Source: Sphaerisporangium fuscum
Lineage (GTDB): Bacteria; Actinomycetota; Actinomycetes; Streptosporangiales; Streptosporangiaceae
DNA: 42,435 nucleotides
Reading direction: 5' to 3'
Assembly (NCBI RefSeq): GCF_018531465.1
Contig: NZ_JAHDTF010000007.1
Location: forward strand, 1-42,435
Shown here: positions 24,090-33,639 of the stretch, in pieces
How the letters are laid out: each line of letters starts with the position of its first letter
Position numbering within the stretch: position 1 is the first letter of the stretch
Made by a program: the position numbers and the translations under genes
The notes under the pieces: generated by a model
The model's input: only the letters and a program-made list of their open reading frames with translations
Databases searched by the model: none
What the model was told of the DNA's origin: nothing

Positions 24090-27000
24090 GCAGGATCGCG
24101 ATCGTCGGCATGGCGTGCCGCTACCCGGACGCCGCCTCGCCGAGAGAGCTGTGGGAGAACGCTCTCGCCGGTCGCCGTGCCTTCCGCAGGCTCCCCGACG
24201 TGCGCATGCGCCTGTCGGACTACTGGCACCCCGATCCGGCGCACCCCGACACCTTCTACGCCCGCACCGCCGCGGTGATCGAGGGGTACGAGTTCGACCG
24301 GGTGGGCTACAAGATCGCCGGTAGCACCTACCGCTCCACCGACCTGACGCACTGGCTCGCCCTCGACATGGCGGGCCGGGCGCTGGCGGACGCGGGCTTC
24401 CCCGGGGCGGAGGGCCTGCCCCGGGAGCGCACCGGCGTGGTGGTCGGCAACACCTTGACCGGCGAGTTCACCAGGGCCAACGTCATGCGGCTGCGCTGGC
24501 CGTACGTCCGCCGCACGGTGGCCGCGGTGCTCAAGGAGCAGGGCTTCGACGACGACCGGCTCGAAGGCCTGCTGTCGGACCTGGAGGCGACCTACAAGAG
24601 CCCGTTCCCTGGGATCGACGAGGACACCCTGGCGGGCGGCCTGTCGAACACCATCGCCGGGCGGATCTGCAACCACTTCGACCTCAACGGCGGCGGCTAC
24701 ACCGTCGACGGCGCCTGCTCCTCCTCGCTGCTGTCGGTGACGACGGCGTGCAAGGCGCTCATCGACGGCGAGGTCGACGTCGCGATCGCCGGCGGCGTCG
24801 ACCTGTCCATCGACCCGTTCGAGATCGTGGGCTTCGCCAAGACCGGCGCCCTGGCCAAGAGCGACTTCCGGCTGTACGACCGCCACTCCAACGGCTTCTG
24901 GCCGGGCGAGGGCTGCGGCATGATCGTGCTGATGCGCGAGGAGGAGGCCGTCGAGGCCCGGCGCCGCGTCTACGCCACCATCGCCGGCTGGGGCATCTCC
25001 TCCGACGGCAAGGGCGGCATCACCCGCCCCGAGGTCAGCGGGTACAAGCTGGCGCTGCGGCGGGCCTACGAGCGGGCCGGGTTCGGCATCGAGACGGTGG
25101 GCCTGTTCGAGGGCCACGGCACGGGCACGGCGGTCGGTGACGCCACCGAGCTGACCGCGCTGTCGCAGGCCAGGGCCGAGGCGGGCGCCGAGCCCGGCGC
25201 CGCCGCCGTGACGTCCATCAAGGGGATGATCGGGCACGCCAAGGCCGCGGCCGGCGTCGCCGGGCTGATCAAGGCCGCGATGGCGGTGCACGAGCAGGTG
25301 CTCCCGCCCGCCATCGGCTGCGTCGACCCGCACGAGATCCTCACCGGGGAGTCGGCGCCGCTGCGCGCCCTGCGCAAGGCCGAGCCGTGGCCCGCGCGGA
25401 CCCCGGTGCGGGCCGGCGTCACCGCCATGGGCTTCGGCGGCATCAACACCCACGTGGTGCTGGAGAAGACCGGCCCGCGCAAGCGGCCGTCCACCCGCAC
25501 CAAGACGCTGGCCGCGTCACTGCAGGACGCCGAGCTGCTGCTCGCCGACGCCGCCTCGCCGCAGGCGCTGCGCGAGCGGCTCGCCGAACTGGCCGACTTC
25601 GTCCCCGCGGTGTCGTACGCCCAGCTCGCCGACCTCGCTGCCACGCTGCAGCGGGACCTGCGCGACCTGCCGTTCCGCGCCGCCGTCGTGGTCACCTCGC
25701 CCGAGGACGCCGAACGGCAGCTGCGCCGGGTGCTCGACGCGCTCGACGCCGGCGAGACCAGCCTGTTCGCCTCCGACGGCCGGGCCTTCCTCGGTCACGC
25801 GGACGGGCCCGGACGCGTCGGCTTCCTGTTCCCGGGCCAGGGCTCGGGGCGCGGCACCAGCGGCGGCGCGCTGCGGCGGCGCTTCCCCGAGGTGGAGGAG
25901 GTGTACCTCCAGGCGAAGCTGCCCACCGGCGGCGACATGGTGGCGACCGCGGTGGCCCAGCCCCGCATCGTCACCGGCTCGATCGCCGGGCTGCGCGCCC
26001 TGACCACCATCGGGGTCGAGGCGGACGTCGCGGTCGGCCACAGCCTCGGCGAGATCTCCGCCCTGCACTGGGCGGGCGCCCTCGACGAGGAGGCCCTGCT
26101 GCGCCTGGCCGCCGCCCGCGGCAAGGCCATGACCGAGCACAGCGCCTCGGGCACCATGGCGGGCGTCCGCGCGACGCCCGACGCGGTGAACGACCTGATC
26201 GCCGACCTGCCGGTCGTCATCGCCGGGTACAACGGGCCCGAGCAGACCGTCGTCGCCGGGCCCGTGGACGCCATCGAGGCGTTCGGCGGCAAGGCGACGG
26301 CCGCGGGCCTGAAGTGGACCCGCCTCGCCGTCTCGCACGCCTTCCACTCGCCGCTGGTCGCGCCGGCCGCCGACGCGTTCGGCGAGCGGCTCGCCGAGGA
26401 GGAGTTCGCCCCGATCGGGCGGCAGATCGTCTCCACCGTCACGGGGGAGACGCTGCCGTCGAACATCGACATCCCGGCGCTGCTGCACCGGCAGATCACC
26501 GACCCGGTGCTGTTCACGCAGGCCGTGGAGCGGGCGGCCAAGGGCATCGACCTGTTCGTCGAGGTCGGGCCGGGCCGGGTGCTCAGCGGGCTGGCGTCGT
26601 CGGTGACCGACGTGCCCGCCGTCGCCCTGGACACCGACGACGAGTCGCTGACCGGGCTGCTGCGGGTGGCCGGCGCGGCGTACGTCGCGGGTGTCCCGGT
26701 CGTGCACGAGGAGCTGTTCCACGGCCGGCTGGTCCGGCCGCTGGAGGTCGGCGCGGAGTTCTCGTTCTTCCAGAACCCGACCGAGAAGGCCCCGGAGGTG
26801 CGCATCGGGGGCGCCGCGGCGGCCTCGGCCGTCGCGGCGGCGCCCGCCGCCACCGCCGAGGCCCCGGCTGCCGGCGGCGCCGCCGAGTCGAGCATCGACC
26901 TGCTGCGCCGCCTGGCCGCCGAGCGGGCCGAGCTGCCGCTGGAGATGGTCAGCGCGGACAGCAGGCCGCTGGACGAGCTGCACCTCAGCTCGGTCACGGT

Positions 27001-29833
27001 CATGCACATCATCGACCAGGCCACCCAGCGGCTCGGCGTGCCGGCCTCCCACGCGCCGACGAACCTGGCGACGGCGAGCCTGCGCGAGCTGTCGGAGGCG
27101 CTGGACGCGCTGGCGCAGAACGCGGGCGCGGCCGACTCCAAGGCTCCCGCCATCGTGGCGGGCGCCGCCCCCTGGGCGCGGGCGTTCGCCGTCGACCTGG
27201 ACGAGCTGCCGCTGCCGGCCCGCACCTCCCCGCAGGAGAACGGCCCGTGGCAGCTGTACGCGGCCGGGGACTCCCCCCTCGCCGGGCCGCTGCGCGAGGC
27301 GCTCGAACGCGGGAAGGTCGGTTCCGGTGTACTGGTGGTCCTGCCGCAGAACTGCGCAGAGGAGCATCTGGAGCAGGCGCTGCTTGCGGCCAAGACGGCG
27401 GCCGGCAGCCCCGAGGGCACCCGCTTCGTGGTCGTCCAGCACGACCGCGGCGCGGCCGGGCTGGCCAAGACGCTGCAGCTTGAGGCGCCGCACCTCCGCA
27501 CCACCGTCGTCCACGTGCCGGTGACGGACGAGGCGGTCGGCTGGGTCGTGGGCGAGGTCGCCGCGACCACCCGGTTCGCCGAGGCGTTCTACGACGAGCA
27601 CGGCGCGCGGCGCGTGCCGACGCTGCGGGTGCTGCCCGTGACCCCGGCCCGTACCGTCCAGCCGCTGGGCGCGGACGACGTGCTGCTGGTGACCGGCGGC
27701 GGCAAGGGCATCACCTTCGAGTGCGCCCTGGCCGTGGCCGCCGACAGCGGCGCCAGGCTCGCCATCCTCGGCCGCTCGGACGCCGCGGCGGACGAGGAGC
27801 TCGCGGCCAACCTGCGCAGGCTCGCCGACACGGGCGTGACCGCCCGCTACGCGCGCGCCGACGTCACCGACGCGGACCAGGTCCGCGCCGGCGTCGCCGA
27901 GCTGGAGGCCGCCCTCGGGCCCGTCACCGCCGTCCTGCACGGCGCGGGACGCAACGAGCCGGCGGGCATCCCGAGCCTCGACGCGGCCGCGTTCCGGCGG
28001 ACGTTCGCCCCCAAGATCGACGGCCTGCGCAACGTGCTCGACGCCGTCGAACCGGAGCGGCTGCGCCTGCTGGTGACGTTCGGCAGCATCATCGGCCGCG
28101 CCGGGCTGCACGGCGAGGCGCACTACTCCACGGCCAACGACTGGATGGCCGACCTCACCCGCGAGTTCGGCGAACGGCACCCGCGGTGCCACGCGATCTG
28201 CATGGAATGGTCGGTGTGGTCCGAGGTCGGCATGGGCGAGAAGCTGTCGGTCGTCGAGGGCCTGGCCCGCAAGGGCATCACGCCGATCAACCCCGAGCAG
28301 GGCGTGGGCATCATGCGGCGCCTGGTCACCGACCCCGACAGCCCCTCGATCGTCGTGATCAGCGGGCGCACCGAGGGTGTCGGCACCGTCCGGTACGACC
28401 TGCCGGAGCTGCCGCTGCTGCGGTTCGTCGACAAGCCGCTGATCCACTACCACGGCGTCGAGCTGGTCACCGAGGCCGAGATGAACGCCGGCACCGACCT
28501 CTACCTGGCCGACCACCTGCTCGACGGGAACCTGCTGTTCCCCGCGGTGTTCGGCATGGAGGCCATGGCCCAGGTCGCCCACGCCCTCACCGGGCGCGAG
28601 GCGGCGCCGGTCATCGAGGAGGCGGAGTTCCTGCGGCCCATCATCGTGCCGCCGGAGGGCAGTACGACGATCCGCATCGCCGCCACCGTCACCGGCGACG
28701 ACACCTTGCGGGTGTCGATCCGCAGCGCGGAGACCGGCTTCGAGGTGGACCACTTCCGCGCCGGGCTGCGCTACACCGCGGACCCGGCGCCCGCCGGGCC
28801 GCCGGACCAGGTCGCCGAGGGGCTGCCCCCGGTGCCGCTGGACCCGGCGACCGAGATGTACGGTGACACGCTGTTCCAGGGCACCCGGTTCCACCGGCTG
28901 CGCCGTTACCACCGGGCCGCCGCCCGGCACGTCGACGCCGACGTCGCGGCGCTGTCCGCCCGCGACTGGTTCGCCGGGTACCTGTCGGGTGAGCTGCTGC
29001 TCGGCGACCCCGGCATGCGTGACGCGCTCATGCACGGCAACCAGGTCTGCGTCCCGGACGCCACGCTGCTGCCGGTCGGCATCGAGCGCGTGCACCCCGG
29101 CGGGGCCGCGCTGGCGGAGGCGGGCGAGCTGCGCTACTGCGCCACCGAACGCTCCCGCGACGGCGACACCTACATTTACGACATCGCCGTGCGCACGCCG
29201 TCCGGCGAGGTCGTCGAGCGGTGGGAGGGCCTGCGCCTGCAGGCCGTGCGCAAGAAGGACGGACGCGGGCCGTGGGTGACGCCGCTGCTCGGCTCCTACC
29301 TCGAGCGCACGCTGGAGGACCTCGTGGGCGCGCGCGTCGCGGTCGCGGTGGAGCCGTACGACGAGGACGGCGACGCCGAGGCCCGTACGGCCGTGGCCGC
29401 CGGGCGCGCCCTCGGCCGTCCGGTCGAGGTGCGGCAGGTGGACGGCCGGCTGGAGGCGGACGGCACCCCGGTCGCCGCCGCCCACGGCGCCGGGCTGACC
29501 CTCCTGGTGGCCGGTACGGCGGCCGGTGCCGCCGTCGCGCAGGTGGCCGAGCGGACACAGGCCGAGTGGCGGGAACTGCTCGGTTCCCACGCGCCGCTCG
29601 CCGAGGAGGTCTCCCGGCAGACCGGCGAGGGCCTCGACACCGCCGCGGCCCGGGTGCTGGCCGCCGTCGAAAGCCTCGGCGGCGCCGGCTCCACGCTCGC
29701 CCTCACCCCGGCCGGGCACGGCGCCTGGGCGGTCTTCGCCGCCGGCGACGCGCGCGTGTCGACGCTCGTCACCACCCTGCGGGACGCACCGCACCCGGTC
29801 GTGCTCGCGGTCCTCACAGAAGGGCGGTCCTAG
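24086..29833 (+). CDS. pksE: Enediyne iterative type I polyketide synthase (PKSE)
   Basis: 1915 aa. Domains in order: KS (1-~450; Cys211 in DGACSSSLLS, His344 in EGHGTGTAVGD, His384 in GMIGHAKAAAG), AT (~578-890; Ser653 in GHSLGE, AFHSPLV), ACP (~932-1010; LHLSSVT with Ser968 the likely phosphopantetheine site), KR (~1195-1460; TGGGKGI at 1203-1209, Ser1334, Tyr1347), DH (~1470-1735; His1477 in LADHLLDGNLLFPA, VPDATLLPVGI) and a C-terminal PPTase-like domain (~1740-1915). Such enzymes build a linear polyene from malonyl-CoA, the common enediyne precursor. Odd feature: where Sfp-type PPTases carry G-x-D-x-E, this protein has GAAVAQV (1814-1820), and the WxxKE-like motif reads VLAAVESLGGAG, so self-activation may be lost. 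It overlaps unbU by 4 bases, and the thioesterase gene follows 3 bases later. Confidence 0.97.
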   Translation: MSRIAIVGMACRYPDAASPRELWENALAGRRAFRRLPDVRMRLSDYWHPDPAHPDTFYARTAAVIEGYEFDRVGYKIAGSTYRSTDLTHWLALDMAGRALADAGFPGAEGLPRERTGVVVGNTLTGEFTRANVMRLRWPYVRRTVAAVLKEQGFDDDRLEGLLSDLEATYKSPFPGIDEDTLAGGLSNTIAGRICNHFDLNGGGYTVDGACSSSLLSVTTACKALIDGEVDVAIAGGVDLSIDPFEIVGFAKTGALAKSDFRLYDRHSNGFWPGEGCGMIVLMREEEAVEARRRVYATIAGWGISSDGKGGITRPEVSGYKLALRRAYERAGFGIETVGLFEGHGTGTAVGDATELTALSQARAEAGAEPGAAAVTSIKGMIGHAKAAAGVAGLIKAAMAVHEQVLPPAIGCVDPHEILTGESAPLRALRKAEPWPARTPVRAGVTAMGFGGINTHVVLEKTGPRKRPSTRTKTLAASLQDAELLLADAASPQALRERLAELADFVPAVSYAQLADLAATLQRDLRDLPFRAAVVVTSPEDAERQLRRVLDALDAGETSLFASDGRAFLGHADGPGRVGFLFPGQGSGRGTSGGALRRRFPEVEEVYLQAKLPTGGDMVATAVAQPRIVTGSIAGLRALTTIGVEADVAVGHSLGEISALHWAGALDEEALLRLAAARGKAMTEHSASGTMAGVRATPDAVNDLIADLPVVIAGYNGPEQTVVAGPVDAIEAFGGKATAAGLKWTRLAVSHAFHSPLVAPAADAFGERLAEEEFAPIGRQIVSTVTGETLPSNIDIPALLHRQITDPVLFTQAVERAAKGIDLFVEVGPGRVLSGLASSVTDVPAVALDTDDESLTGLLRVAGAAYVAGVPVVHEELFHGRLVRPLEVGAEFSFFQNPTEKAPEVRIGGAAAASAVAAAPAATAEAPAAGGAAESSIDLLRRLAAERAELPLEMVSADSRPLDELHLSSVTVMHIIDQATQRLGVPASHAPTNLATASLRELSEALDALAQNAGAADSKAPAIVAGAAPWARAFAVDLDELPLPARTSPQENGPWQLYAAGDSPLAGPLREALERGKVGSGVLVVLPQNCAEEHLEQALLAAKTAAGSPEGTRFVVVQHDRGAAGLAKTLQLEAPHLRTTVVHVPVTDEAVGWVVGEVAATTRFAEAFYDEHGARRVPTLRVLPVTPARTVQPLGADDVLLVTGGGKGITFECALAVAADSGARLAILGRSDAAADEELAANLRRLADTGVTARYARADVTDADQVRAGVAELEAALGPVTAVLHGAGRNEPAGIPSLDAAAFRRTFAPKIDGLRNVLDAVEPERLRLLVTFGSIIGRAGLHGEAHYSTANDWMADLTREFGERHPRCHAICMEWSVWSEVGMGEKLSVVEGLARKGITPINPEQGVGIMRRLVTDPDSPSIVVISGRTEGVGTVRYDLPELPLLRFVDKPLIHYHGVELVTEAEMNAGTDLYLADHLLDGNLLFPAVFGMEAMAQVAHALTGREAAPVIEEAEFLRPIIVPPEGSTTIRIAATVTGDDTLRVSIRSAETGFEVDHFRAGLRYTADPAPAGPPDQVAEGLPPVPLDPATEMYGDTLFQGTRFHRLRRYHRAAARHVDADVAALSARDWFAGYLSGELLLGDPGMRDALMHGNQVCVPDATLLPVGIERVHPGGAALAEAGELRYCATERSRDGDTYIYDIAVRTPSGEVVERWEGLRLQAVRKKDGRGPWVTPLLGSYLERTLEDLVGARVAVAVEPYDEDGDAEARTAVAAGRALGRPVEVRQVDGRLEADGTPVAAAHGAGLTLLVAGTAAGAAVAQVAERTQAEWRELLGSHAPLAEEVSRQTGEGLDTAAARVLAAVESLGGAGSTLALTPAGHGAWAVFAAGDARVSTLVTTLRDAPHPVVLAVLTEGRS

Positions 29834-29836
29834 GCC

Positions 29837-30265
29837 ATGGGCAAGTACTACGAATACCTGCACACGGTCGGCTTCGAAGAGACCAACATCGTCGGCAACG
29901 TGTACTACGTCAACTACCTGCGCTGGCAGGGACGCTGCAGGGAGATGTTCCTCAAGGAGCGGGCGCCGGAGGTCCTCGCCGACCTCCAGGACGACCTGAA
30001 GCTGTTCACGCTGAAGGTCGACTGCGAGTTCTTCGCCGAGATCACGGCCTTCAGCGAGCTGTCCATCAGGATGCGGCTGCAGGAGCTGGCCCAGACCCAG
30101 GTCGAGTTCAGCTTCGACTACGTCCGGCTCGACCCGGACGGCACCGAGGTCCTGATCGCGCGGGGACGCCAGCGGGTGGCGTGCATGCGCGGGCCGAACA
30201 CCCGCACGGTCCCCTCCAGGGTCCCCGACGCCCTGGCGCGGGCGCTCGAACCGTACGCCTCGTAG
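29837..30265 (+). CDS. Enediyne PKS-associated hotdog thioesterase (E10/TEBC type)
   Basis: 142 aa, ATG 3 bases after the PKS stop. A single hotdog fold is indicated by EYLHTVGFEETNIVGNVYYV at the start, NYLRWQGRCREMFL (the long helix) and the strands LKLFTLKVDCEFFAEI and VEFSFDYVRL. CalE7, DynE7 and SgcE10 are the known counterparts; they release the polyene or beta-keto acid from the PKS ACP, without the usual acidic catalytic residue of 4-hydroxybenzoyl-CoA thioesterases. Length matches the family (~140-150 aa). It is co-transcribed with the PKS and works in trans on it. Confidence 0.95.
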   Translation: MGKYYEYLHTVGFEETNIVGNVYYVNYLRWQGRCREMFLKERAPEVLADLQDDLKLFTLKVDCEFFAEITAFSELSIRMRLQELAQTQVEFSFDYVRLDPDGTEVLIARGRQRVACMRGPNTRTVPSRVPDALARALEPYAS

Positions 30266-30297
30266 GCGCGGACCAGGAAGCAAGCCAGGAGGACAGC

Positions 30298-30837
30298 GTG
30301 AAAGTCGACAACTCCACGGAATCCCGCCCGGTGGCGGACGTCGCCACGCTGCGGCGGGCGTTCGGGACCTTCGCCACCGGGGTCACGGTGGTCACGACGG
30401 GCGGCCCCAACCCGCACGCCATGACCGCCAACTCCTTCACCTCCGTCTCGCTCGACCCGCCACTGGTGCTGATCTGCGTCGACCGCGGCGCCGTGATGCA
30501 CCAGTGCCTCACCGCCACCGGCAGCTTCGGCGTGTCGGTGCTGGCCGCGCACCAGGAACGCGTCGCGCTGCACTTCGCCGACCGCTGGCGCACCCTGGGC
30601 GCGGCCCAGTTCGACCACGTCGACTGGGCTCCCGGCGAGGTGACCGGGGTGCCGCTCCTCACGGGCACCCTGGCGAGCTTCGAGTGCGAACTGTGGCGGA
30701 CCTACGACGGCGGCGACCACACGATCTTCATAGGGAAGATCGTGTCGCTGCACCGGCCGACCGACCGGGACGCCCTGCTCGTCTTCAAGGGCAAGTTCCG
30801 GCAGATCAGCCCCGACTGGAGCGAGGTGCCGTCGTGA
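30298..30837 (+). CDS. NAD(P)H:flavin oxidoreductase (E6-like flavin reductase)
   Basis: 179 aa, GTG start at 30298 with AGGAGG 5 bases upstream. Flavin-reductase-domain features: LRRAFGTFATGVTVVTTGG, HAMTANSFTSVSLDPPLVLI (FMN phosphate and isoalloxazine contacts), FGVSVLAAHQERVALHF, and GDHTIFIGKIVSL near the end. It should supply reduced FMN or FAD to a partner oxygenase. SgcE6 of the C-1027 cluster plays this role for a flavin-dependent hydroxylase. The P450 gene follows with a 4-base overlap, but a P450 normally needs ferredoxin, so the actual partner may be a flavoprotein encoded elsewhere. Confidence 0.9.
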   Translation: MKVDNSTESRPVADVATLRRAFGTFATGVTVVTTGGPNPHAMTANSFTSVSLDPPLVLICVDRGAVMHQCLTATGSFGVSVLAAHQERVALHFADRWRTLGAAQFDHVDWAPGEVTGVPLLTGTLASFECELWRTYDGGDHTIFIGKIVSLHRPTDRDALLVFKGKFRQISPDWSEVPS

Positions 30838-32225
30838 CCGTCACCAGGTCCGAGGCGTCCCGGCGGCCGTCCACCCCCCAGGGCGGCCGCCGGGTCCCCC
30901 CGGGTCCGCCCCTGTGGGCGGGCCCGGGGCTGTTCAAGAAGCTGGCCACCGACCGGCTCGCGCTGATGGCGCTCGCCGCGACGTACGGCGACGCCGCCCG
31001 GCTGGTCATCGGCCCGAAGAAGCTGTACTTCTTCAACCACCCCGACCACGCCAAGCACGTGCTCGCCGACAACAGCGGCAACTACCACAAGGGCGTCGGG
31101 CTCGTTCAGGCCCGGCGTGCCATCGGCGACGGGCTGCTGACCAGCGAGGGCGAGCTGTGGCGCAAGCAGCGCCGCATGATCCAGCCGGTCTTCCAGAACA
31201 AGCGCATCTCCCGGCAGGACGCGGCCATCGCCAAGGAGGCCGCCGGCCTCGTCGAGCGGCTGCGCTCCCATGCCGGGGGCGAGCCGGTCGACGTGGTGCA
31301 GGAGATGACCGCGCTCAGCCTCGGCGTGCTCGGGCGCACCCTGCTCGACGCCGACCTCGGCGCGTTCGCGACCATCGGGCACGCGTTCGAGGCCGTGCAG
31401 GACCAGGCGATGTTCGAGCTGGTCACGCTCAGCAAGGTGCCGATGTGGGTGCCGCTGCCCAAGCAGCTGCGGTTCCGCCGGGCGCGCGCCGAGCTGCAGC
31501 GGATCGTCGACCACCTGGAGGCCGAGCGGCTGGCCCGGCCCGGCGAGCTGGGCGACGACGTGGTGTCCCGCCTCATCGCCTCCACCCGGCAGGAGGCCGA
31601 CCACCGGGTCGGCCGGCAGCGCATGCGGGACGAACTGGTCACGCTGCTGCTCGCCGGGCACGAGACGACGGCCAGCACGCTCGCCTGGACGTTCTACCTG
31701 ATCGACCGGCACCCGGAGGTGCGGGAACGGCTGCACGCCGAGGCCGTGGAGGTGCTGGGCGACCGGCTCCCGGTGTACGAGGACCTCCACCGGCTCAGGT
31801 ACACCGCCCAGGTGGTGGAGGAGGTCATGCGCCTGTACCCCCCGGTGTGGATGCTGCCCCGGGAGGCGCAGGGCGACGACGAGGTCGGCGGTTACCACGT
31901 GCCGGCGGGTTCGGACGTGCTGATCAGCCCGTACACGCTGCACCGGCATCCGGCCTTCTGGGACGACCCCGACCGGTTCGACCCGGACCGGTTCGACCCC
32001 GCCCGGCCGGTGAACCGGCCGAGGTACGCCTACATCCCGTTCGGCGCCGGGCCGCGGTTCTGCGTCGGCAACCACCTCGGGATGATGGAGGCGACGTTCG
32101 TCATCGCCATGGTGGCGCGTGAGCTGCGGCTCACCAAGGTCCCCGGGTACAAGGTGGTGCCGGAGCCCATGCTGTCGCTGCGGGTGCGCGGCGGGCTCCC
32201 GATGACCGTCCACCTGGCGGGCTGA
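30834..32225 (+). CDS. Cytochrome P450 (E7-like)
   Basis: 463 aa, GTG start overlapping the flavin-reductase stop. The P450 hallmarks are all present: I-helix oxygen-binding AGHETTAS (residues ~274-281), the ExxR in EEVMRLYPPVWMLPR, the PERF-like DPDRFDPDRFDP, and the haem loop PFGAGPRFCVG with Cys410 as ligand. The N-terminus has a Pro-rich GRRVPPGPPLW and no membrane anchor, so it is a soluble bacterial form, although its wording is CYP102/fatty-acid-hydroxylase-like. E7-type P450s are conserved in nine-membered enediyne clusters and are thought to oxidise the core. It is the last gene of the operon; a strong terminator follows 11 bases later. Confidence 0.93.
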   Translation: MTVTRSEASRRPSTPQGGRRVPPGPPLWAGPGLFKKLATDRLALMALAATYGDAARLVIGPKKLYFFNHPDHAKHVLADNSGNYHKGVGLVQARRAIGDGLLTSEGELWRKQRRMIQPVFQNKRISRQDAAIAKEAAGLVERLRSHAGGEPVDVVQEMTALSLGVLGRTLLDADLGAFATIGHAFEAVQDQAMFELVTLSKVPMWVPLPKQLRFRRARAELQRIVDHLEAERLARPGELGDDVVSRLIASTRQEADHRVGRQRMRDELVTLLLAGHETTASTLAWTFYLIDRHPEVRERLHAEAVEVLGDRLPVYEDLHRLRYTAQVVEEVMRLYPPVWMLPREAQGDDEVGGYHVPAGSDVLISPYTLHRHPAFWDDPDRFDPDRFDPARPVNRPRYAYIPFGAGPRFCVGNHLGMMEATFVIAMVARELRLTKVPGYKVVPEPMLSLRVRGGLPMTVHLAG

Positions 32226-32235
32226 CCGCATCCGT

Positions 32236-32273
32236 CCCCCGCTCTCCCGCCGCCCGGAGAGCGGGGGGCCTTT
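32236..32273 (+). terminator. Intrinsic terminator closing the enediyne core operon
   Basis: Perfect 12-bp arms (CCCCCGCTCTCC at 32236-32247 with GGAGAGCGGGGG at 32256-32267), an 8-base loop and a short TTT at 32271-32273, directly after the P450 stop. Confidence 0.85.
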
Positions 32274-32384
32274 CTCCCGCTTCGCCGTCGCCGGACACGT
32301 CGTGAGCCGGCCGGCGCCGCGGAGGCCGCGGAAACGACGAACAGGCCGGCGTGTGCCGGCCTGCAGGGGTCGTCGTGGGGGCTC

Positions 32385-33191
32385 TCAGTGGGTCAGCTGC
32401 GGGACGTTCATCTCGGCCCGCGGGCTCGGGGTGCTCGTGGCCAGATTCACCGACAGCAGGTCGCGCAGGGCCAGCAGCACCGGAGGGTCGAGGGGCCGCA
32501 TCGGCCGCAGGTGCAGGTCGGCGACCTTCGTCTCCGCGCCGCCCCGCACGGTGATCGGCCCGTGCCGTCCGATGCACAGCGCCTCGTCGCCGCCCGGCGG
32601 GTGGTCGACGGCGTCCTCGCGCCCGGGGGCGATCGACTGCGCCATCAGGTGCCACTCGCCCTGGGGGACGTCCTCCAGGACGTACGGGCCCGGCTTGCGC
32701 AGGATCGTGTACCTGACGGGCCTGCCCTCGAGGATCCGGTCGGGGAAGAGCCCGGCGAAGATCGGCTGGTCCTTGAGCGGGGAGGAGATGGCGCCCGTGA
32801 TCGTCGTCGCCGGCCCGTCGCCGGCGAGCTCCACCCACTCGATGGTCATCTGCGGGGTGATGCCCCGCATCTGCCGGTACTTCGTCGGCGAGACGCCGAC
32901 GCTGCTGGTGAACCGCGAACTGAAGGTGCCGACGCTGGAATAGCCGACACGGTGGCTGATGTCGGTGACCGTCAGCGACGTCGAGGCGAGCAGCCTCTTG
33001 GCCTCCTGTAATCGCACGGCCGAAAGGAATCTGCCGGGAGAAAGCCCCGTCACGCGCTGGAAGACACGGGAGAAGTGGAATTTGCTGAACATCGCCGTAC
33101 GGGCCATGTCGTTGATGGTGAGCTGCTCTCCGAGATTCTCGTGCATGCTTCTGACGACGCGAAGCACGGCCTGCTCGATCGCGTTATCCAT
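32385..33191 (-). CDS. AraC-family transcriptional regulator with N-terminal HTH
   Basis: 268 aa from the ATG at 33191 (GGGGGAG upstream), preferred to an upstream start lacking a ribosome site. The two-part AraC helix-turn-helix is at the N-terminus: LTINDMARTAMFSKFHFSRV, VTGLSPGRFLSAVRLQEAK, VTDISHRVGYSSVGTFSSRF and GVSPTKYRQM (residues ~25-115). The ~150 C-terminal residues (TITGAISSP, FAGLFPDRI, YVLEDVPQGEWHLMAQSIAP) look like a small beta-rich sensor domain I do not recognise. It is divergent from the E8/GMC operon and convergent to the core operon, so it is the best candidate for a pathway-specific regulator in this window. Its ligand is unknown. Confidence 0.9.
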   Translation of the reverse strand: MDNAIEQAVLRVVRSMHENLGEQLTINDMARTAMFSKFHFSRVFQRVTGLSPGRFLSAVRLQEAKRLLASTSLTVTDISHRVGYSSVGTFSSRFTSSVGVSPTKYRQMRGITPQMTIEWVELAGDGPATTITGAISSPLKDQPIFAGLFPDRILEGRPVRYTILRKPGPYVLEDVPQGEWHLMAQSIAPGREDAVDHPPGGDEALCIGRHGPITVRGGAETKVADLHLRPMRPLDPPVLLALRDLLSVNLATSTPSPRAEMNVPQLTH

Positions 33192-33639
33192 TGCTCCCCC
33201 CGTGCGTTGGAGGTGTTGTGAGAATCGCCCCCGAATTGACACGGGAGAACTCGTCGCCACGAGCCTCCGTCATGTGCGCGCGCTCATGGCGGCGATCGGA
33301 TCCCACTGAACCGGGTTGTGAAATCCTGGGAAAACGACGCTCGACGACGACACTTCGACGGCACTGGGCCATGTCATCAGAATTGGCCTCGGCGCCTTCC
33401 TGCGACAACCCCTATCCGCCCCCAGCCTGCCCATATGGGTTTCACCGGGATGGAAACCGATCACCACATTCGCGGGCCGAACCCGTGGAAACGGGCGCGC
33501 GTTCACCGGCAGGTGAGCGGTCGTACATCCGATGTACGCGATCCGGTCAGTAGGGCTGAAAGCACGGCAGAAGATGCGTTCGTCACGGTGATGGCTGACG
33601 GTGGACTGGTCAGCGGTCGACCCGGACGAGGAGACGCCT
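33192..33639. promoter_or_regulatory. Divergent control region between araC-type gene and E8/GMC operon
   Basis: 448 bases without a supported gene. Symmetric elements: CCCATATGGG (33430-33439), GGTTTC-9-GAAACC (33438-33458), TCACC-4-GGTGA (33503-33516) and CGTACAT-3-ATGTACG (33522-33538). The last is the best, with 7-bp arms about 100 bases before the E8-like start. They are plausible regulator sites; none is assigned. Confidence 0.45.

Noticed and set aside
25517..30283. Very long open frame on the minus strand across the PKS gene
   Set aside because: It is the mirror of a GC-biased coding strand; composition is Arg/Gly/Val/Asp-rich with no domain, and the plus strand carries full PKS motifs.
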